A stretch of 64,000 nt of DNA from Ashinkailepas kermadecensis (lineage: Eukaryota; Arthropoda; Thecostraca; Neolepadidae), in the NCBI GenBank assembly GCA_034440615.1, contig JAOTOM010004877.1, forward strand, positions 307,501-371,500. The letters are read 5' to 3'. The notes under the pieces were generated by a model. That model had not been told where the DNA came from and made no database searches. It was given only the letters and a program-made list of their open reading frames with translations. Position 1 is the first letter of the stretch. The number at the start of each line of letters is the position of its first letter. The position numbers and the translations under genes were made by a program. Below are positions 43,812 through 54,013 of this stretch, in pieces.

Positions 43812-45665
43812 ATGGCATCATCAAACACAAAAAACAACTTACCTGTCACCTCTAGTAGGGGACAGACGAGCCGACTTACCACCAGGAATCCGAGCCAGAC
43901 GCATGCAGTGCCCAGCCTCGAAACTGGTCTGCCTACGCCTCGTATTTTAATTATAAAATCACTAGACGAACACAAGAAACTCTCATTGCTTACTCCATTC
44001 CAGAGAAAGGAAGCCTGTGACAAACTTGGATGTGTACTGAGGTGCGAAAAGCTAAGAGACGGTGGACTAGAAGTTGAATTTAAAACCGCTGACGACGCTA
44101 AGAGAGCGATGGATGCAACCGAAATAACATACACAGTACGACACGAAACAAGCAGACGAATAGTCACCGTAGGCATTGAAGTTCGACCCCACAACACCAA
44201 AAACTACTCGAAAGGTGTTATCAACTGCTACGACTTGCGAGATGTTTCGGACGCCGACATTGTAGATGGTCTGTCATATTGGGGAGTAGTAGAGGCCCGA
44301 AGAATTTCTATTAGAAAAGGCCAAGAAATGCAACCAACGAACAACATTATCTTAACTTTTCACGCCACTGATCTTCCTGAGTTCATCTTTGTCGGGTATG
44401 TGCGCGTGAAGGTCCGTGTGTTTGTCCCAAATCCCATGAGGTGCTTCCGGTGCTCCCGTTTCGGTCATACATCGCAGCATTGTAGAAACCGCGAGACGTG
44501 TGGAAGATGTGGATCCGTCGAGCATGCGCGAGAGAAGTGTGAAGCCCAGAATCCACACTGTTCTAATTGCGGCCCGGACCAAAAACCCCACACTGCCTAT
44601 GATCGCTCTTGCCCCATTTTCCTGAAAGAGAAGGAGATAGTTGCTATAAAAAGTTCAAAAAAGGTAACATTTCGTGAGGCGCGTGAGATTTACGAGGAAG
44701 CTCATCCAAAAATATCATATGCTGCAAAGGCAAAGTTGAACTCGAACATCGTACAACAGTCTCTGGTTCAACCACGCACACACATGAGCGCATCCCATCT
44801 TCTAACTCAGCTCAGTGCCCTGATACGTGCCTTTGGCATTGAGTGCAATCCGATAGAGGAAAGAGCTTCCTCCTCTCCGCAGATAGGGACGAGAGAGTCC
44901 CCAGCTGAGGTTCCCGTAGGGACACCTCAAGGAGACGAGTGGACCCAGGTCCAGCGAGTCAAGAGACCTGCCCGTCCCTCTTCATCCAAGTCCAACCCCT
45001 CCCCGACCACCTCAATCCCTACTTCCATCTCCTCCCCGACCCAACATTCCATCCCCGCTGGGGAAGTGCCCAGAAGCTCACCGGGCATGGAACTAGTGGC
45101 ACCGACGTCGCAGAGTCTCGTCCAACCGAATAAGAGCACGGGGAAATCCCACGTCAACATCCAGTCCTTATCTGCCACAACCACCACCAACCCCAAACCC
45201 CCCCAGCCCATCCCTGCACCATCCCAAACCATCCCAACTCCCCCCCCCCCACCAACCATTTCCGATGAGACGAGCGTGACCTCCGGCCGGCTGCCGGTAG
45301 TCGCACCCGCGACGACCCGAACAAGTCTCACAATTGAGGTCCGCCCGGGGGCTCCCGACATGGGGGCGTCAGGCCGAACATCCCGAACTGGTTCAAGGGA
45401 CACGTCTCCAAGCGCTGGGAGACAGTCCCCCAAAGCCTGCCTTGCACCGTCCCAAACTCCCAAGGACAACTCTCGTCGTAACGTAGAGACCGGGAGAGTC
45501 ATGGGTCCACCTCCCACACCTCCCCATGCGAACGACCAGTCCTGGTCGCCTGCACCAGGCCGGAAACGCGTTTCGCCCTGGCATGTCTCGCCAACCGGCG
45601 GGGTTAGTCCAAGGGCGCGAGCGCGCACGTCATCCGACCCATGGACTCCGTCCAGTTCGACATGA
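43812..45665 (+). CDS. LINE copy 2 ORF1 (gag-like protein)
   Basis: A 617-residue frame from ATG 43812 with no internal stop. Its zinc knuckles are CFRCSRFGHTSQHC, CGRCGSVEHAREKC and a long CSNCGPDQKPH..SC form. The N-terminal globular part aligns with ORF1 of copy 1 (NYSKGVINCYDLRDV against NTSRGIINCFDLKDV), but the two have diverged strongly and are separate subfamilies. The C-terminal third is rich in Pro, Ser and Thr. It binds the LINE RNA. Confidence 0.88.
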   Translation: MASSNTKNNLPVTSSRGQTSRLTTRNPSQTHAVPSLETGLPTPRILIIKSLDEHKKLSLLTPFQRKEACDKLGCVLRCEKLRDGGLEVEFKTADDAKRAMDATEITYTVRHETSRRIVTVGIEVRPHNTKNYSKGVINCYDLRDVSDADIVDGLSYWGVVEARRISIRKGQEMQPTNNIILTFHATDLPEFIFVGYVRVKVRVFVPNPMRCFRCSRFGHTSQHCRNRETCGRCGSVEHAREKCEAQNPHCSNCGPDQKPHTAYDRSCPIFLKEKEIVAIKSSKKVTFREAREIYEEAHPKISYAAKAKLNSNIVQQSLVQPRTHMSASHLLTQLSALIRAFGIECNPIEERASSSPQIGTRESPAEVPVGTPQGDEWTQVQRVKRPARPSSSKSNPSPTTSIPTSISSPTQHSIPAGEVPRSSPGMELVAPTSQSLVQPNKSTGKSHVNIQSLSATTTTNPKPPQPIPAPSQTIPTPPPPPTISDETSVTSGRLPVVAPATTRTSLTIEVRPGAPDMGASGRTSRTGSRDTSPSAGRQSPKACLAPSQTPKDNSRRNVETGRVMGPPPTPPHANDQSWSPAPGRKRVSPWHVSPTGGVSPRARARTSSDPWTPSSST

Positions 45666-45701
45666 ATTGACTTGTTTTACCCCTTTTTAAAATAGCCCTC
45701 C

Positions 45702-48700
45702 ATACAGTCTATTTTACAATGGAACTGCAGAGGATTTAAAAGCAGTGCCCATGACCTGCAGGCGGTGATCAACAAGTATTGTCCGGTGGCGTTCTGCTTG
45801 CAGGAAACAAAGCTGTCGCCAGACTCTGCTATCCAGGTGAAATGCTACACCCTCTACCGAAAAGAAGTGGCAAGTAACACTATCCCCCACGGTGGAGTAA
45901 TTTTAGGCATTCATCATAGTGTTCCCGCGCAACCATTACAATTGATCACTCCCCTCCAAGCCGTTGCTGCCAGGGTGCACTTCGGTCGACGACTGATTTC
46001 GTTGTGCAGCGTCTACCTACCTCCTGGGACTGCGTTTCCATCCACTGAGATGAAACATCTCTGTACTCAGCTTCCTGAACCGGTTTTAATTCTGGGCGAT
46101 TTTAACGCACACCATACTGTTTGGGGTTGTACAAACGTCAACGGTCGTGGACGTCTTCTGGAACAATTTTTACACGAGGAGACCCTGTGTATCTTAAATA
46201 CAGGTACCAGCACTCACTTTAGTTTGCCATCCGGACGGACCTCTGCCCTGGACTTGAGTATCTCGAGTCCCCAGCTGATACAATATTTTGATTGGTCGGT
46301 GGACAGTGACCCTCTAGGAAGTGATCACTTCCCAGTTTGGCTCGAATATCGTGATGGCCCGGTCCTTGGACTGAGGCCACCACGATGGAACCTTCGCAAG
46401 GCTAACTGGACGACCTACAGAGAAAAGCTTGAAGCAGCGTGTTTACCGGATGGCCAGGAACAACCACAATGTGTGGAAGAATTCACCTCACTGCTCCTAC
46501 AGTCTGCATCAGCATGCATACCTCGCACTTCTGGTGCCCCCCGGCGTACCCCGGTCCCTTGGTGGACAGACGAATGCGGGGACGCCATATGTGCGAGAAA
46601 GCGAGCGTACAGAACGTTCAATAAAAACAGCACTACACAAAACATGATTAATTTCCGTAGGGCCAGGGCCCAAGCACGACGTACTGTCCGGAGGGCGAAA
46701 CAGCTATCCTGGCGAGAATATGTGAACCAGATAAACAAACATACCCCAACTGGGCAAGTGTGGTCTAGGATCAAACGAGTGGCAGGTCAACAGTCATCCG
46801 TTCCCTTACCCGTGCTACGCGTGGGCAATAGAGACGTCACTAATGCCACCGAGGTAGCCAATGAAATCGCTAGCGCTCTCTGTGATCGTAGCCGAGGTAG
46901 CAACAGGGACGCACAATTAGTGTGCCAAAGGTCCCGCTGCGAAAGGAATCCCATTGACTTCACCACCACTGATAACCTATGTTATAACCAGCCTTTCACA
47001 ATGGCCGAAATGATATCAGCCGTATCAAAGCTCCGCAGTGTTTCCGAAGGGCCAGACAACATCCACAACGAGATGCTAAAAAATCTCCCATCGTGTGCGT
47101 TCGAAACCCTCCTAAGCATTTTCAACAAGCTTTGGCAGCGAGGCGAATTTCCGGTAGCCTGGCGAGAGGCAATTGTGGTCCCACTGTTGAAGCCTGGCAA
47201 AAGCGGACTGGAACCGCTCCACTATCGCCCTATATCCCTTACTTCGTGCGTGTGTAAGTTAATGGAGAAGCTCATGAATACTAGACTAACGTGGTTTTTA
47301 GAACAGCACAACTTTTTCTCAAAAGCACAGTGTGGTTTTAGGAAGAACAGGAGCTCTATTGACCACATTTTAACCCTGGACACGGCTGTACGTATAGCAT
47401 TTAAACAGAAAAGACACGTCGGCGCTGTCTTCTTTGACATCGAGGCAGCGTATGATACGACTTGGCGTCAAGGTATTCTGACGAAAGTGCATAAATGTGG
47501 TATTCGTGGGGAAATGGGGACCTTCATCCAGAATTTCCTTGCCGAGCGACACTTCCGTGTACGCGTTGGCAACCAACTATCGAATAGATTTTTGCAGGTA
47601 AACGGTGTTCCACAGGGTGGGGTTTTAAGTGTAGCACTGTTCGCAATAATGATTAACGATATAGGTGACTCACTTCCACCAGGAATTGGCCGATCACTCT
47701 TCGTAGACGATTTTGCCATATGGTGCAACACAGCTAGGCTGACGGCTATGTCGAGAAGTCTCCAGTTGGCCGTTAACAAACTTGCAGAGTGGAGTGCCGT
47801 GAATGGATTTCGTTTCTCAACTATAAAAACAACCGCAATGCACTTCTGCCGCCGGCGTAACTGTGCCGATATCTCACTTAATTTATACGGGAACCGGATT
47901 CCTGTGCAATCTACGGTGAGATTTCTTGGAGTTACTTTTGACTCACGTCTTACTTATAGGGAACATCTTAAAACACTTCGCGATCAGTGTTTTAAATCCC
48001 TCAACATCCTAAAATGTGTCTCGCGTACCAGCTATGGAGCAGACAGGAGCTCGCTGATTTTGCTATATCGGTCGCTGATACGAACAAAGCTGGATTACGC
48101 GTGCTTTATTTATGATGGAGCACGAAAATCCACTAAACGAACATTGGACACAGTTCACCATACCGCAATCCGTATCGCAACTGGAGCGTTCCGCACCTCG
48201 CCCACCATTAGCATGTTAGTAGAGGCACACGAGCCGCCTCTCTGTCTGCGCAGAGAAAGACTCGGAATGCGCTATGCTTGTAAACTTCGCCAGTTCCCTG
48301 ACCACCCGGCATATTCGCATGTTTTTTCGCGACGACTACCAAACCTTTTTTCAACGGAGCGAGATTTGAGTGTTGCTCCTTTTGGTGTGCGGATGCGTAA
48401 GCTTTTCCAGGAAAGTCAGCTCAGCCTCCGAGGAATTCGGAGAGATGAGGGCATGCAGACTCCCCCATGGGAGCTTATCGCACCAGAAGTGGATACATAC
48501 CTTGCGAAAACGAGGAAAACAGATGTTTCCCCAGAAGAGTTTCGCGCACTGGCTCTGGAACATATTGAATCATTTCAGGGCTGGAGAACAACCTATACCG
48601 ATGGATCTCGAACCGAGGACGGTGTGGGCAGCGCTTTTGTTTGTGGCCCTGTTATTCGATCGTTTTCCCTCCCAACTCACGCATCTGTGTACTCATCGGA

Positions 48701-49418
48701 ACTTGTCGCTATTTTGAAAGCTTTATGCTACATCGAAGTGTCGGAAGGAGATCGACATGTTATTTTCACCGATTCTTTAAGCAGCCTTCTGGCCCTGAAC
48801 ACATTTTATCCGTCTAACCCCCTTTTGCGTGATATTTTAAGCGGTCTGACGAATATGCACAACAAGAAACGCCGGGTGCTCTTGTGTTGGATTCCTAGCC
48901 ATGTGGGTATTTGCGGTAATGAGTTGGCGGATGCTGCGGCGAAGCGAGCAGCGCGCGCGCCGTGCACTCGTACGCTGCCACTTCCTGCCACGGACCATTA
49001 CCGAGAGGTGTCCACCTTCCTCTTAGACAAGTGGCAGGCAATGTGGGACGCGACACAGACGAACAAACTGAGAGCCATTAAGCAACGTCTGAGACCATGG
49101 AGCTCGTCCTGCCTTAAACATAGACAAGAAGAGGTTGTATTGTGCCGCCTCCGCATTGGGCATACTTATGCCACTCACGGTTATCTGTTGTGCGGTGGCG
49201 AGAAACCTCGGTGCACAAGATGTTGTGCACTACTGACAGTTCGCCATGTTTTGATCTCGTGCCCATTTTATGCTGAAGAGCGTAGACATCACTTTGGATC
49301 TGCACAGGTGGACTCACTTAATGATATTCTGTCTGACAACTCTAGCAATGTTCAACCCGGACAACTGATCGACTTCCTTTCTGATGTATCATTCTCGGTA
49401 ATATATACTCCACACTGA
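45702..49418 (+). CDS. LINE copy 2 ORF2: endonuclease, reverse transcriptase, RNase H
   Basis: The frame is open from 45696 to 49418. The codon matching the ATG of copy 1 (5039) is ATA here (45702). Endonuclease: LQWNCRGFKSS, FCLQETKL, LCSVYLPPGT, LILGDFNAHHTVWG and a complete SDHFPVW. RT: KLRSVSEGPDNIHNEML, HYRPISLTSCVCKLME, FFDIEAAYDTTW, NGVPQGGVLS and FVDDFAIW. RNase H: YTDGSRTEDGVGSAF, SSELVAILKALCY, FTDSLSSLLAL and SHVGICGNELADAAA. A C-terminal CTRCCALLTVRHVLISC completes it. All catalytic residues I can check are present, at about 1238 residues a normal length. Confidence 0.92.
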   Translation: MQSILQWNCRGFKSSAHDLQAVINKYCPVAFCLQETKLSPDSAIQVKCYTLYRKEVASNTIPHGGVILGIHHSVPAQPLQLITPLQAVAARVHFGRRLISLCSVYLPPGTAFPSTEMKHLCTQLPEPVLILGDFNAHHTVWGCTNVNGRGRLLEQFLHEETLCILNTGTSTHFSLPSGRTSALDLSISSPQLIQYFDWSVDSDPLGSDHFPVWLEYRDGPVLGLRPPRWNLRKANWTTYREKLEAACLPDGQEQPQCVEEFTSLLLQSASACIPRTSGAPRRTPVPWWTDECGDAICARKRAYRTFNKNSTTQNMINFRRARAQARRTVRRAKQLSWREYVNQINKHTPTGQVWSRIKRVAGQQSSVPLPVLRVGNRDVTNATEVANEIASALCDRSRGSNRDAQLVCQRSRCERNPIDFTTTDNLCYNQPFTMAEMISAVSKLRSVSEGPDNIHNEMLKNLPSCAFETLLSIFNKLWQRGEFPVAWREAIVVPLLKPGKSGLEPLHYRPISLTSCVCKLMEKLMNTRLTWFLEQHNFFSKAQCGFRKNRSSIDHILTLDTAVRIAFKQKRHVGAVFFDIEAAYDTTWRQGILTKVHKCGIRGEMGTFIQNFLAERHFRVRVGNQLSNRFLQVNGVPQGGVLSVALFAIMINDIGDSLPPGIGRSLFVDDFAIWCNTARLTAMSRSLQLAVNKLAEWSAVNGFRFSTIKTTAMHFCRRRNCADISLNLYGNRIPVQSTVRFLGVTFDSRLTYREHLKTLRDQCFKSLNILKCVSRTSYGADRSSLILLYRSLIRTKLDYACFIYDGARKSTKRTLDTVHHTAIRIATGAFRTSPTISMLVEAHEPPLCLRRERLGMRYACKLRQFPDHPAYSHVFSRRLPNLFSTERDLSVAPFGVRMRKLFQESQLSLRGIRRDEGMQTPPWELIAPEVDTYLAKTRKTDVSPEEFRALALEHIESFQGWRTTYTDGSRTEDGVGSAFVCGPVIRSFSLPTHASVYSSELVAILKALCYIEVSEGDRHVIFTDSLSSLLALNTFYPSNPLLRDILSGLTNMHNKKRRVLLCWIPSHVGICGNELADAAAKRAARAPCTRTLPLPATDHYREVSTFLLDKWQAMWDATQTNKLRAIKQRLRPWSSSCLKHRQEEVVLCRLRIGHTYATHGYLLCGGEKPRCTRCCALLTVRHVLISCPFYAEERRHHFGSAQVDSLNDILSDNSSNVQPGQLIDFLSDVSFSVIYTPH

Positions 49419-49523
49419 TATGCATTGCATGTAAAACCTATAACACAGTGGCATCACTTAAGCGGCCCTCAAAGTGTGAGGCTTGACACTCTCTAATTGT
49501 ATTTATATGAATATCTTAGTTAT

Positions 49524-49585
49524 GGGCGCAAAATGACCACAGCAGTCGACGCGCCCTAAAGCCCAAATAACTAACTAACTAATGA
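49524..49585 (+). promoter_or_regulatory. LINE copy 2 3' hairpin and tail
   Basis: GGGCGC (49524-49529) and GCGCCC (49551-49556) form a perfect 6-bp stem. TAAAGCCCAAATAAC and TAAC repeats follow directly up to the target duplication. Confidence 0.75.
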
Positions 49586-49629
49586 TGTTACTGCTCAATG
49601 CTACTGTACTTCGGGCTGCTTTTTGCGGT

Positions 49630-49798
49630 TTAAAAAAAAAAAAAAAACACTTTAAAAGAAACCTTCTAAAAAAAACCAAAAAAAACTTTATAATAAAAAA
49701 ATAAAAAACAAAAAAATAATATTTTTTTTTTTTTTTTTAAAAATATAATAAAAAAAAAAAAAAACAAGCCGAAAAAAATTCTTCAAAAAAAAACCCCA

Positions 49799-49832
<34 letters not shown>

Positions 49833-50023
49833 AAAAAAGGGGGCAGGAAAAAAAACCCCCCCCCCCCCCCCTCCCCCTCTCCCTTTTAAAAAATTTTTCT
49901 ACACTTTTTTTAAAAAAAAAAAAAAAATATTATTATCTACCCACACCCAGCCAGACAGAGGGGGGGGGGGAGAGGGAGGGAAGCCAACCAAAACAAACTA
50001 CTCACAAAAAAATAAAAAAACAC
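49630..50023. other. Corrupted-looking homopolymer region
   Basis: About 400 bases made almost only of A, C, T or G runs with short irregular breaks, unlike any repeat elsewhere in the window. It ends exactly inside a COPA exon, removing its first codons. This looks like a failed consensus (assembly fault) and not natural sequence. Confidence 0.65.
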
Positions 50024-50156
50024 TGGCAGCGGCGCAGCTGTATCTGTATCCTGACGGGGCACAACCACTACGTCATGTGTGCCCGCTTCCATCCGTCCGA
50101 AGACCTGGTGGTGTCGGCGTCTCTCGACCAGACGGTCCGCGTGTGGGACATCTCGG
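50024..50156 (+). CDS. COPA: COPA exon c: WD40 repeat, 5' end missing
   Basis: Visible codons start [20 protein letters not shown] and end [14 protein letters not shown], in phase with exon d through a split Gly codon (donor CGG|GTGCGT). Between exon b (..SASDDQ) and the first Trp, about six residues typical of the family are missing. No acceptor AG is present; the upstream text is the A-rich corrupted block. Confidence 0.92.
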
Positions 50157-50231
50157 GTGCGTGGTGTGTTCGGTGCCGAGCAACCGTCTGCACAGACCTG
50201 ACTGGCTCACAGTGTTAGTGGGCTGTTTCTT

Positions 50232-50366
50232 AGGTTCTTACGACGCATTCAACCGCTGGGTCATACGACGTCGCCAACCTCTTACACAGATTGATTGCAG
50301 GTCGAATCGGTAATCCCACCAGTTGTATGATTCGAACCCATGATTTTGTTATCAAGGGTCCAACAC
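50232..50366 (-). repeat. SINE family B, degenerate copy
   Basis: GGTTCTTACGACGCATTCAA, the GACGTCGCCAACCTCT segment and ATTCGAACCCATGATTTTG on the + strand match 29776-29900 with many changes. In COPA intron c-d. Confidence 0.72.
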
Positions 50367-50377
50367 AAGTGAATGGG

Positions 50378-50426
50378 ATATATATATATATATATATTTA
50401 TATATTATATATTTATATATATATGA
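50378..50426. repeat. TA microsatellite
   Basis: Imperfect (TA)n run in the COPA intron. Confidence 0.8.
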
Positions 50427-50649
50427 TGTAACTATAATATAAATGTAGTGCTGTGAATTTAGCTAGTAAGCTAAGTTTTGTTTTAGCAGCTCCAGCTGAA
50501 CATTTGGATACAATTCAACCTGGTGACGTACTGTCACCAAAGCCTATCAGCTGGCTGATCAACGTGGTACGTGGGGTGTGTGACGCTTGCTGCACGGTTA
50601 TTGTATTCCGGGCGGTACGTAACGCTCTGACTCTGCGGCACGTTGTCAG

Positions 50650-51113
50650 GCCTGCGTCAGAAGCACGTGGCGCCGGGCCCGTCCGGTCTGGACGACCATC
50701 TGAAGGCGGCCGGCACGCCGGATCTGTTCGGCCAGGCCGACGCCGTGGTGAAGCACGTGCTGGAGGGCCACGATCGGGGCGTCAACTGGGCCGCCTTCCA
50801 TTTGACGCAGCCGCTGATCGTGTCTGGCGCCGACGATCGGCAGATCAAGTTCTGGCGCATGAACGACTCGAAGGCGTGGGAGGTGGACACGTGTCGCGGC
50901 CACTACAACAACGTGTCGTGCGTGCTCTTCCACCCACGTCAGGATCTGATACTCTCCAACTCTGAGGACAAATCGATCCGCGTCTGGGATATGAGCAAGC
51001 GCACGTGTCTGCACACGTTCCGCCGTGAACACGACCGGTTCTGGGTGATGACCGCTCACCCCACGCTCAACGTGTTCGCAGCCGGACACGACTCTGGCAT
51101 GGTCATCTTCAAG
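50650..51113 (+). CDS. COPA: COPA exon d: WD40 repeats and end of first propeller
   Basis: Largest exon seen (464 bp), acceptor GTTGTCAG, donor AAG|GTCAGC. It encodes the variable linker [13 protein letters not shown], then [63 protein letters not shown] and [20 protein letters not shown], ending MVIFK. This completes the first propeller. Codons are strongly GC-ending, unlike the flanking introns. Confidence 0.95.
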
Positions 51114-51560
51114 GTCAGCTTGTGCTTAAGCGGACGCTACGTCCGTCTTTGGTCGGTGATCGTCGCTTCATTGTGTGTGAGGTGGAAGCCCGCTCCCTAG
51201 ACATATTTGACCTGCCAGAGCTTGTGCTGTGGCTGAGCCAGTGCCATTTGACTAAGAAGGACTGGTGCTCCATATAGTATGATGAATTTACGTTGCTAGC
51301 TGTCAGCTGTGCAACTGTTTTTACGTCGTTTATATGGTGTTTAGTGTCCAGATATGTGTAAAAATGCAATAGTGTAGGTATTAATATTGCGACACCAGCT
51401 TGTTCTAAATTTGCAGTATTGAACTCACCTTGCAACACTAAGTATTTGTATTGGCGACGCTGACTGGAACGTGCGACACCACCTCTGCTGGTAATGTTCC
51501 ACGTATGTGATCGACTGTGCCCTGCGTGCTGCAAATGTTGCAGCTGTTCCTGTGTTGGTG

Positions 51561-52342
51561 GTGCAGTCCATCTGTGCTGTGGAGCAGCACGGTTGCTGTG
51601 GTGCAGTCCGTCTATGCTGTGATGTGGCCCGTCTCTGCTGCGGTGCTGCCCGTGTGTGCTGTGGTGCGGCCCGTCTGTGCTGTGGTGCGGCCCGTCTCTG
51701 CTGTGATGCGGACCGTCTCTGCTGCGGTGCTGCCCGTGTGTGCTGTGGTGCGGCCCGTCTGTGCTCTGGTGCGGCCCGTCTGTGCTGTGGTGCGGCCCGT
51801 CTCTGCTGTGATGCGGACCGTCTGTGCTGCGGTGCTGCCCGTCTGTGCTGCGGTGCTGCCCGTCTGTGCTGTGGTGCGGACCGTCTCTGCTACGGTGCTG
51901 CCCGTCTGTGCTGTGGAGCAGCACGACTACTGTGGAACATCCCATATGTGCTTTGGTGCAGCCCGTCTGTGCTGTGTGGCAGTCCGTCTGTGCTGTAGAG
52001 CAGTACGGCTGCTGTGGTGCGGCCCGTCTGTGCTGTGGTGCAGCCCGTCTGTGCTGTGGAGCAGCCCATCTGTGCTGTGGTGCAGCCCGTCTGTGCTGTG
52101 TGGCAGTCCGTCTGTGCTGTAGAGCAGTACGGCTGCTGTGGTGCGCGGCCCATCTGTGCTGTGGTGCAGCCCGTCTGTGCTGTGGGGCAGTCCGTCTGTG
52201 CTGTAGAGCAGTACGACTGCTGTGGTGCGGCCCGTCTGTGCTGCGGTGCAGCCCGTCTGTGCTGTGGAGCAGCCCGTCTGTGCTGTGGGGCAACCCGGCT
52301 GCCGTGGTGCAGCCAATCTGTGCTGTGGGGCAGCCCGTCTGG
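51561..52342 (+). repeat. 21-bp GC-rich minisatellite in COPA intron
   Basis: About 780 bp of units built on CCCGTCTGTGCTGTGGTGCGG with variants (CTCTGCT, GTGCAG, GGAGCAG) and a longer AGCAGTACGGCTGCTGTGG variant now and then. Because the unit is 21 bp and lacks stops, frames on both strands stay open; these are not genes. Confidence 0.9.
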
Positions 52343-52420
52343 TGTTGAGTAGTGTGGTGGTTGACGACCGGCACAGTGCTGGCTCACCAGCTCGGCGCTG
52401 ACGTGATGCTCGCTGCGCAG

Positions 52421-52566
52421 CTGGAGCGGGAGCGGCCGGCGCATGCCGTCTCCGGCAATCTGCTCTTTTACGTCAAGGACAAGTTCCTGCGCCGGCTCGA
52501 CTTCACAACCAACAAGGACGTGGCCATCATGCAGATCCGACTAGTCGGTCGCACAAAGCCCTACAG
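52421..52566 (+). CDS. COPA: COPA exon e: start of second propeller
   Basis: Acceptor GCTGCGCAG, donor ACAG|GTGAGT. The product starts [20 protein letters not shown], goes on [20 protein letters not shown] and ends with a less conserved LVGRTKPY, and splits a Ser codon with exon f. Confidence 0.94.
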
Positions 52567-53174
52567 GTGAGTCCACCTGTCCACTTCCAACCAGCCAGCC
52601 GTGAGCGACTGTAAAGGCAGTCAACAAATCCGCGAGGGGCTTTGTCAAATGCCACGTGAACGCGTGCAATTCCCCTTTTGGCACGTGCATTGGCGCAACT
52701 CTAGTAATTAGCGAGATAGGTGCGATTCGAAAATACCCCGGAAGTACTCGCTCTACATGAAATTGAACACTGTAGACTCGGCGGCCGACTGTGGAGTACC
52801 GTGTGGCAACTGGGTGCGTGCATCTGATTTCCCCGTGGTACATCCTAGGTGGGGTGCGTTCCGGGACACTTTCGGAAACTGGCGAGGGAGGGGTGCGATA
52901 CATCGTGCCTTAATTTGCGAGCATATGACGCGTGGGCACAAAAATGTTCGCAAAAATATTGCGCACATTTTTTGGTCGTTGGAACGCATCCTTGAATCTT
53001 GGATTTGGAGAGGAAGTCTTTATAAGCCTCCAAATTCGAGGAGAAAAATCGCATGACCATCTGGTTTGGAGATTACAATTCGTATTTGTGTTTCGGACAG
53101 ACATTTCTCTTTGCACTATCGAGCCCTGTTTCTCACGGTGGTGTTGACCGCTGACGCGGCGCTCCCTTCGACAG

Positions 53175-53376
53175 TCTGTCTTACAACCAGGCCGAGAACT
53201 CCGTGCTGGTCTGCTCCCGTCCGTCCAACGCCGAGAACTCCACCTACGACCTCTACCAAGTACCCAAGCAGGTAGACTCGCAGCACCCGGACATGCCCGA
53301 CGGCAAGCGCGCCTCTGGTCTCAGCGCCGTCTGGGTGGCGCGCAACAGGTTCGCTGTGCTCGACCGCAGCCATCAG
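53175..53376 (+). CDS. COPA: COPA exon f
   Basis: Acceptor TTCGACAG, donor CAG|GTGAGC. It encodes [32 protein letters not shown] and [20 protein letters not shown], ending DRSHQ, part of the second propeller. Phase 0 at the end. Confidence 0.94.
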
Positions 53377-54013
53377 GTGAGCCAGACTGCCGGCGTCCAA
53401 AATGTCGCTGCTCAACTCCAACTTTTGTGCCAGATCGTATAATTTCGCTGGTGCAATAATGACATTATTAGCCTTGTGAGAATGTGCGTGCCAGGTGGTT
53501 TGTTGTGTAATGTTAACGACATTGTGAACTGTGGATTCGTTCCTTGATCGGTCTGTGAGAGAACTATGCAGGTTCTGGGTGATTGTCACTCTAAGTCGGA
53601 GACGTTCTCGGTACTGGGTTGTGTGCTGTCTTAGCTTTGTGTAGATGGGGCTGCTGGAACCGTTAGTGTTGCTCAGGTTCACGATTAGCACGTTAGAGAC
53701 ACCTCTTTATCGACACAAACTTGAAGGCAGCTAAAGTTTCGCACTGTATTCCCTGGTGTTGATTGTCATTTGCCAGATACAAAAGCAGATGATTAGTATG
53801 GTTTATGCCTGCCTTTGCCCATCTTTCAACCCGACACTTGTGTCCACATAGTGCGCTTTTAATTAACTGCCTCCGTCTTTCGCACCGGACCCAGAGTTGA
53901 AAATGTGTTATTCAGTATCCGAAACCCTGTGCCGTATGCCTCAGCGCTACTGCACACTGTGTCTTTGTCCAGGTGACAATGTGTCTCCCTACACCCTGTA
54001 TGTACCTACCCAG
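53377..54013. other. COPA intron f-g, nothing recognised
   Basis: No element or RNA gene could be supported. Confidence 0.55.

Larger units (their letters stand above)
43151..49585 (+). mobile_element. I-like non-LTR retrotransposon, copy 2 (almost intact)
   Basis: A 6435-bp full-length element in the sense orientation of COPA, inside the intron between exons b and c. The 5' UTR, ORF1, ORF2, 3' hairpin and AAATAACTAACTAACTAA tail are all present with an 11-bp target duplication. Both ORFs are open from end to end. The only obvious fault is ATA in place of the ORF2 start ATG. Confidence 0.95.

Noticed and set aside
44927..45628. Minus-strand frame rich in Gly, Val and Trp
   Set aside because: Antisense of the Pro/Ser-rich end of LINE ORF1.
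51115..52374. A 419-codon minus-strand frame rich in His, Ser, Thr and Gln
   Set aside because: It is the antisense reading of the 21-bp minisatellite; composition follows the repeat unit and no domain is present.
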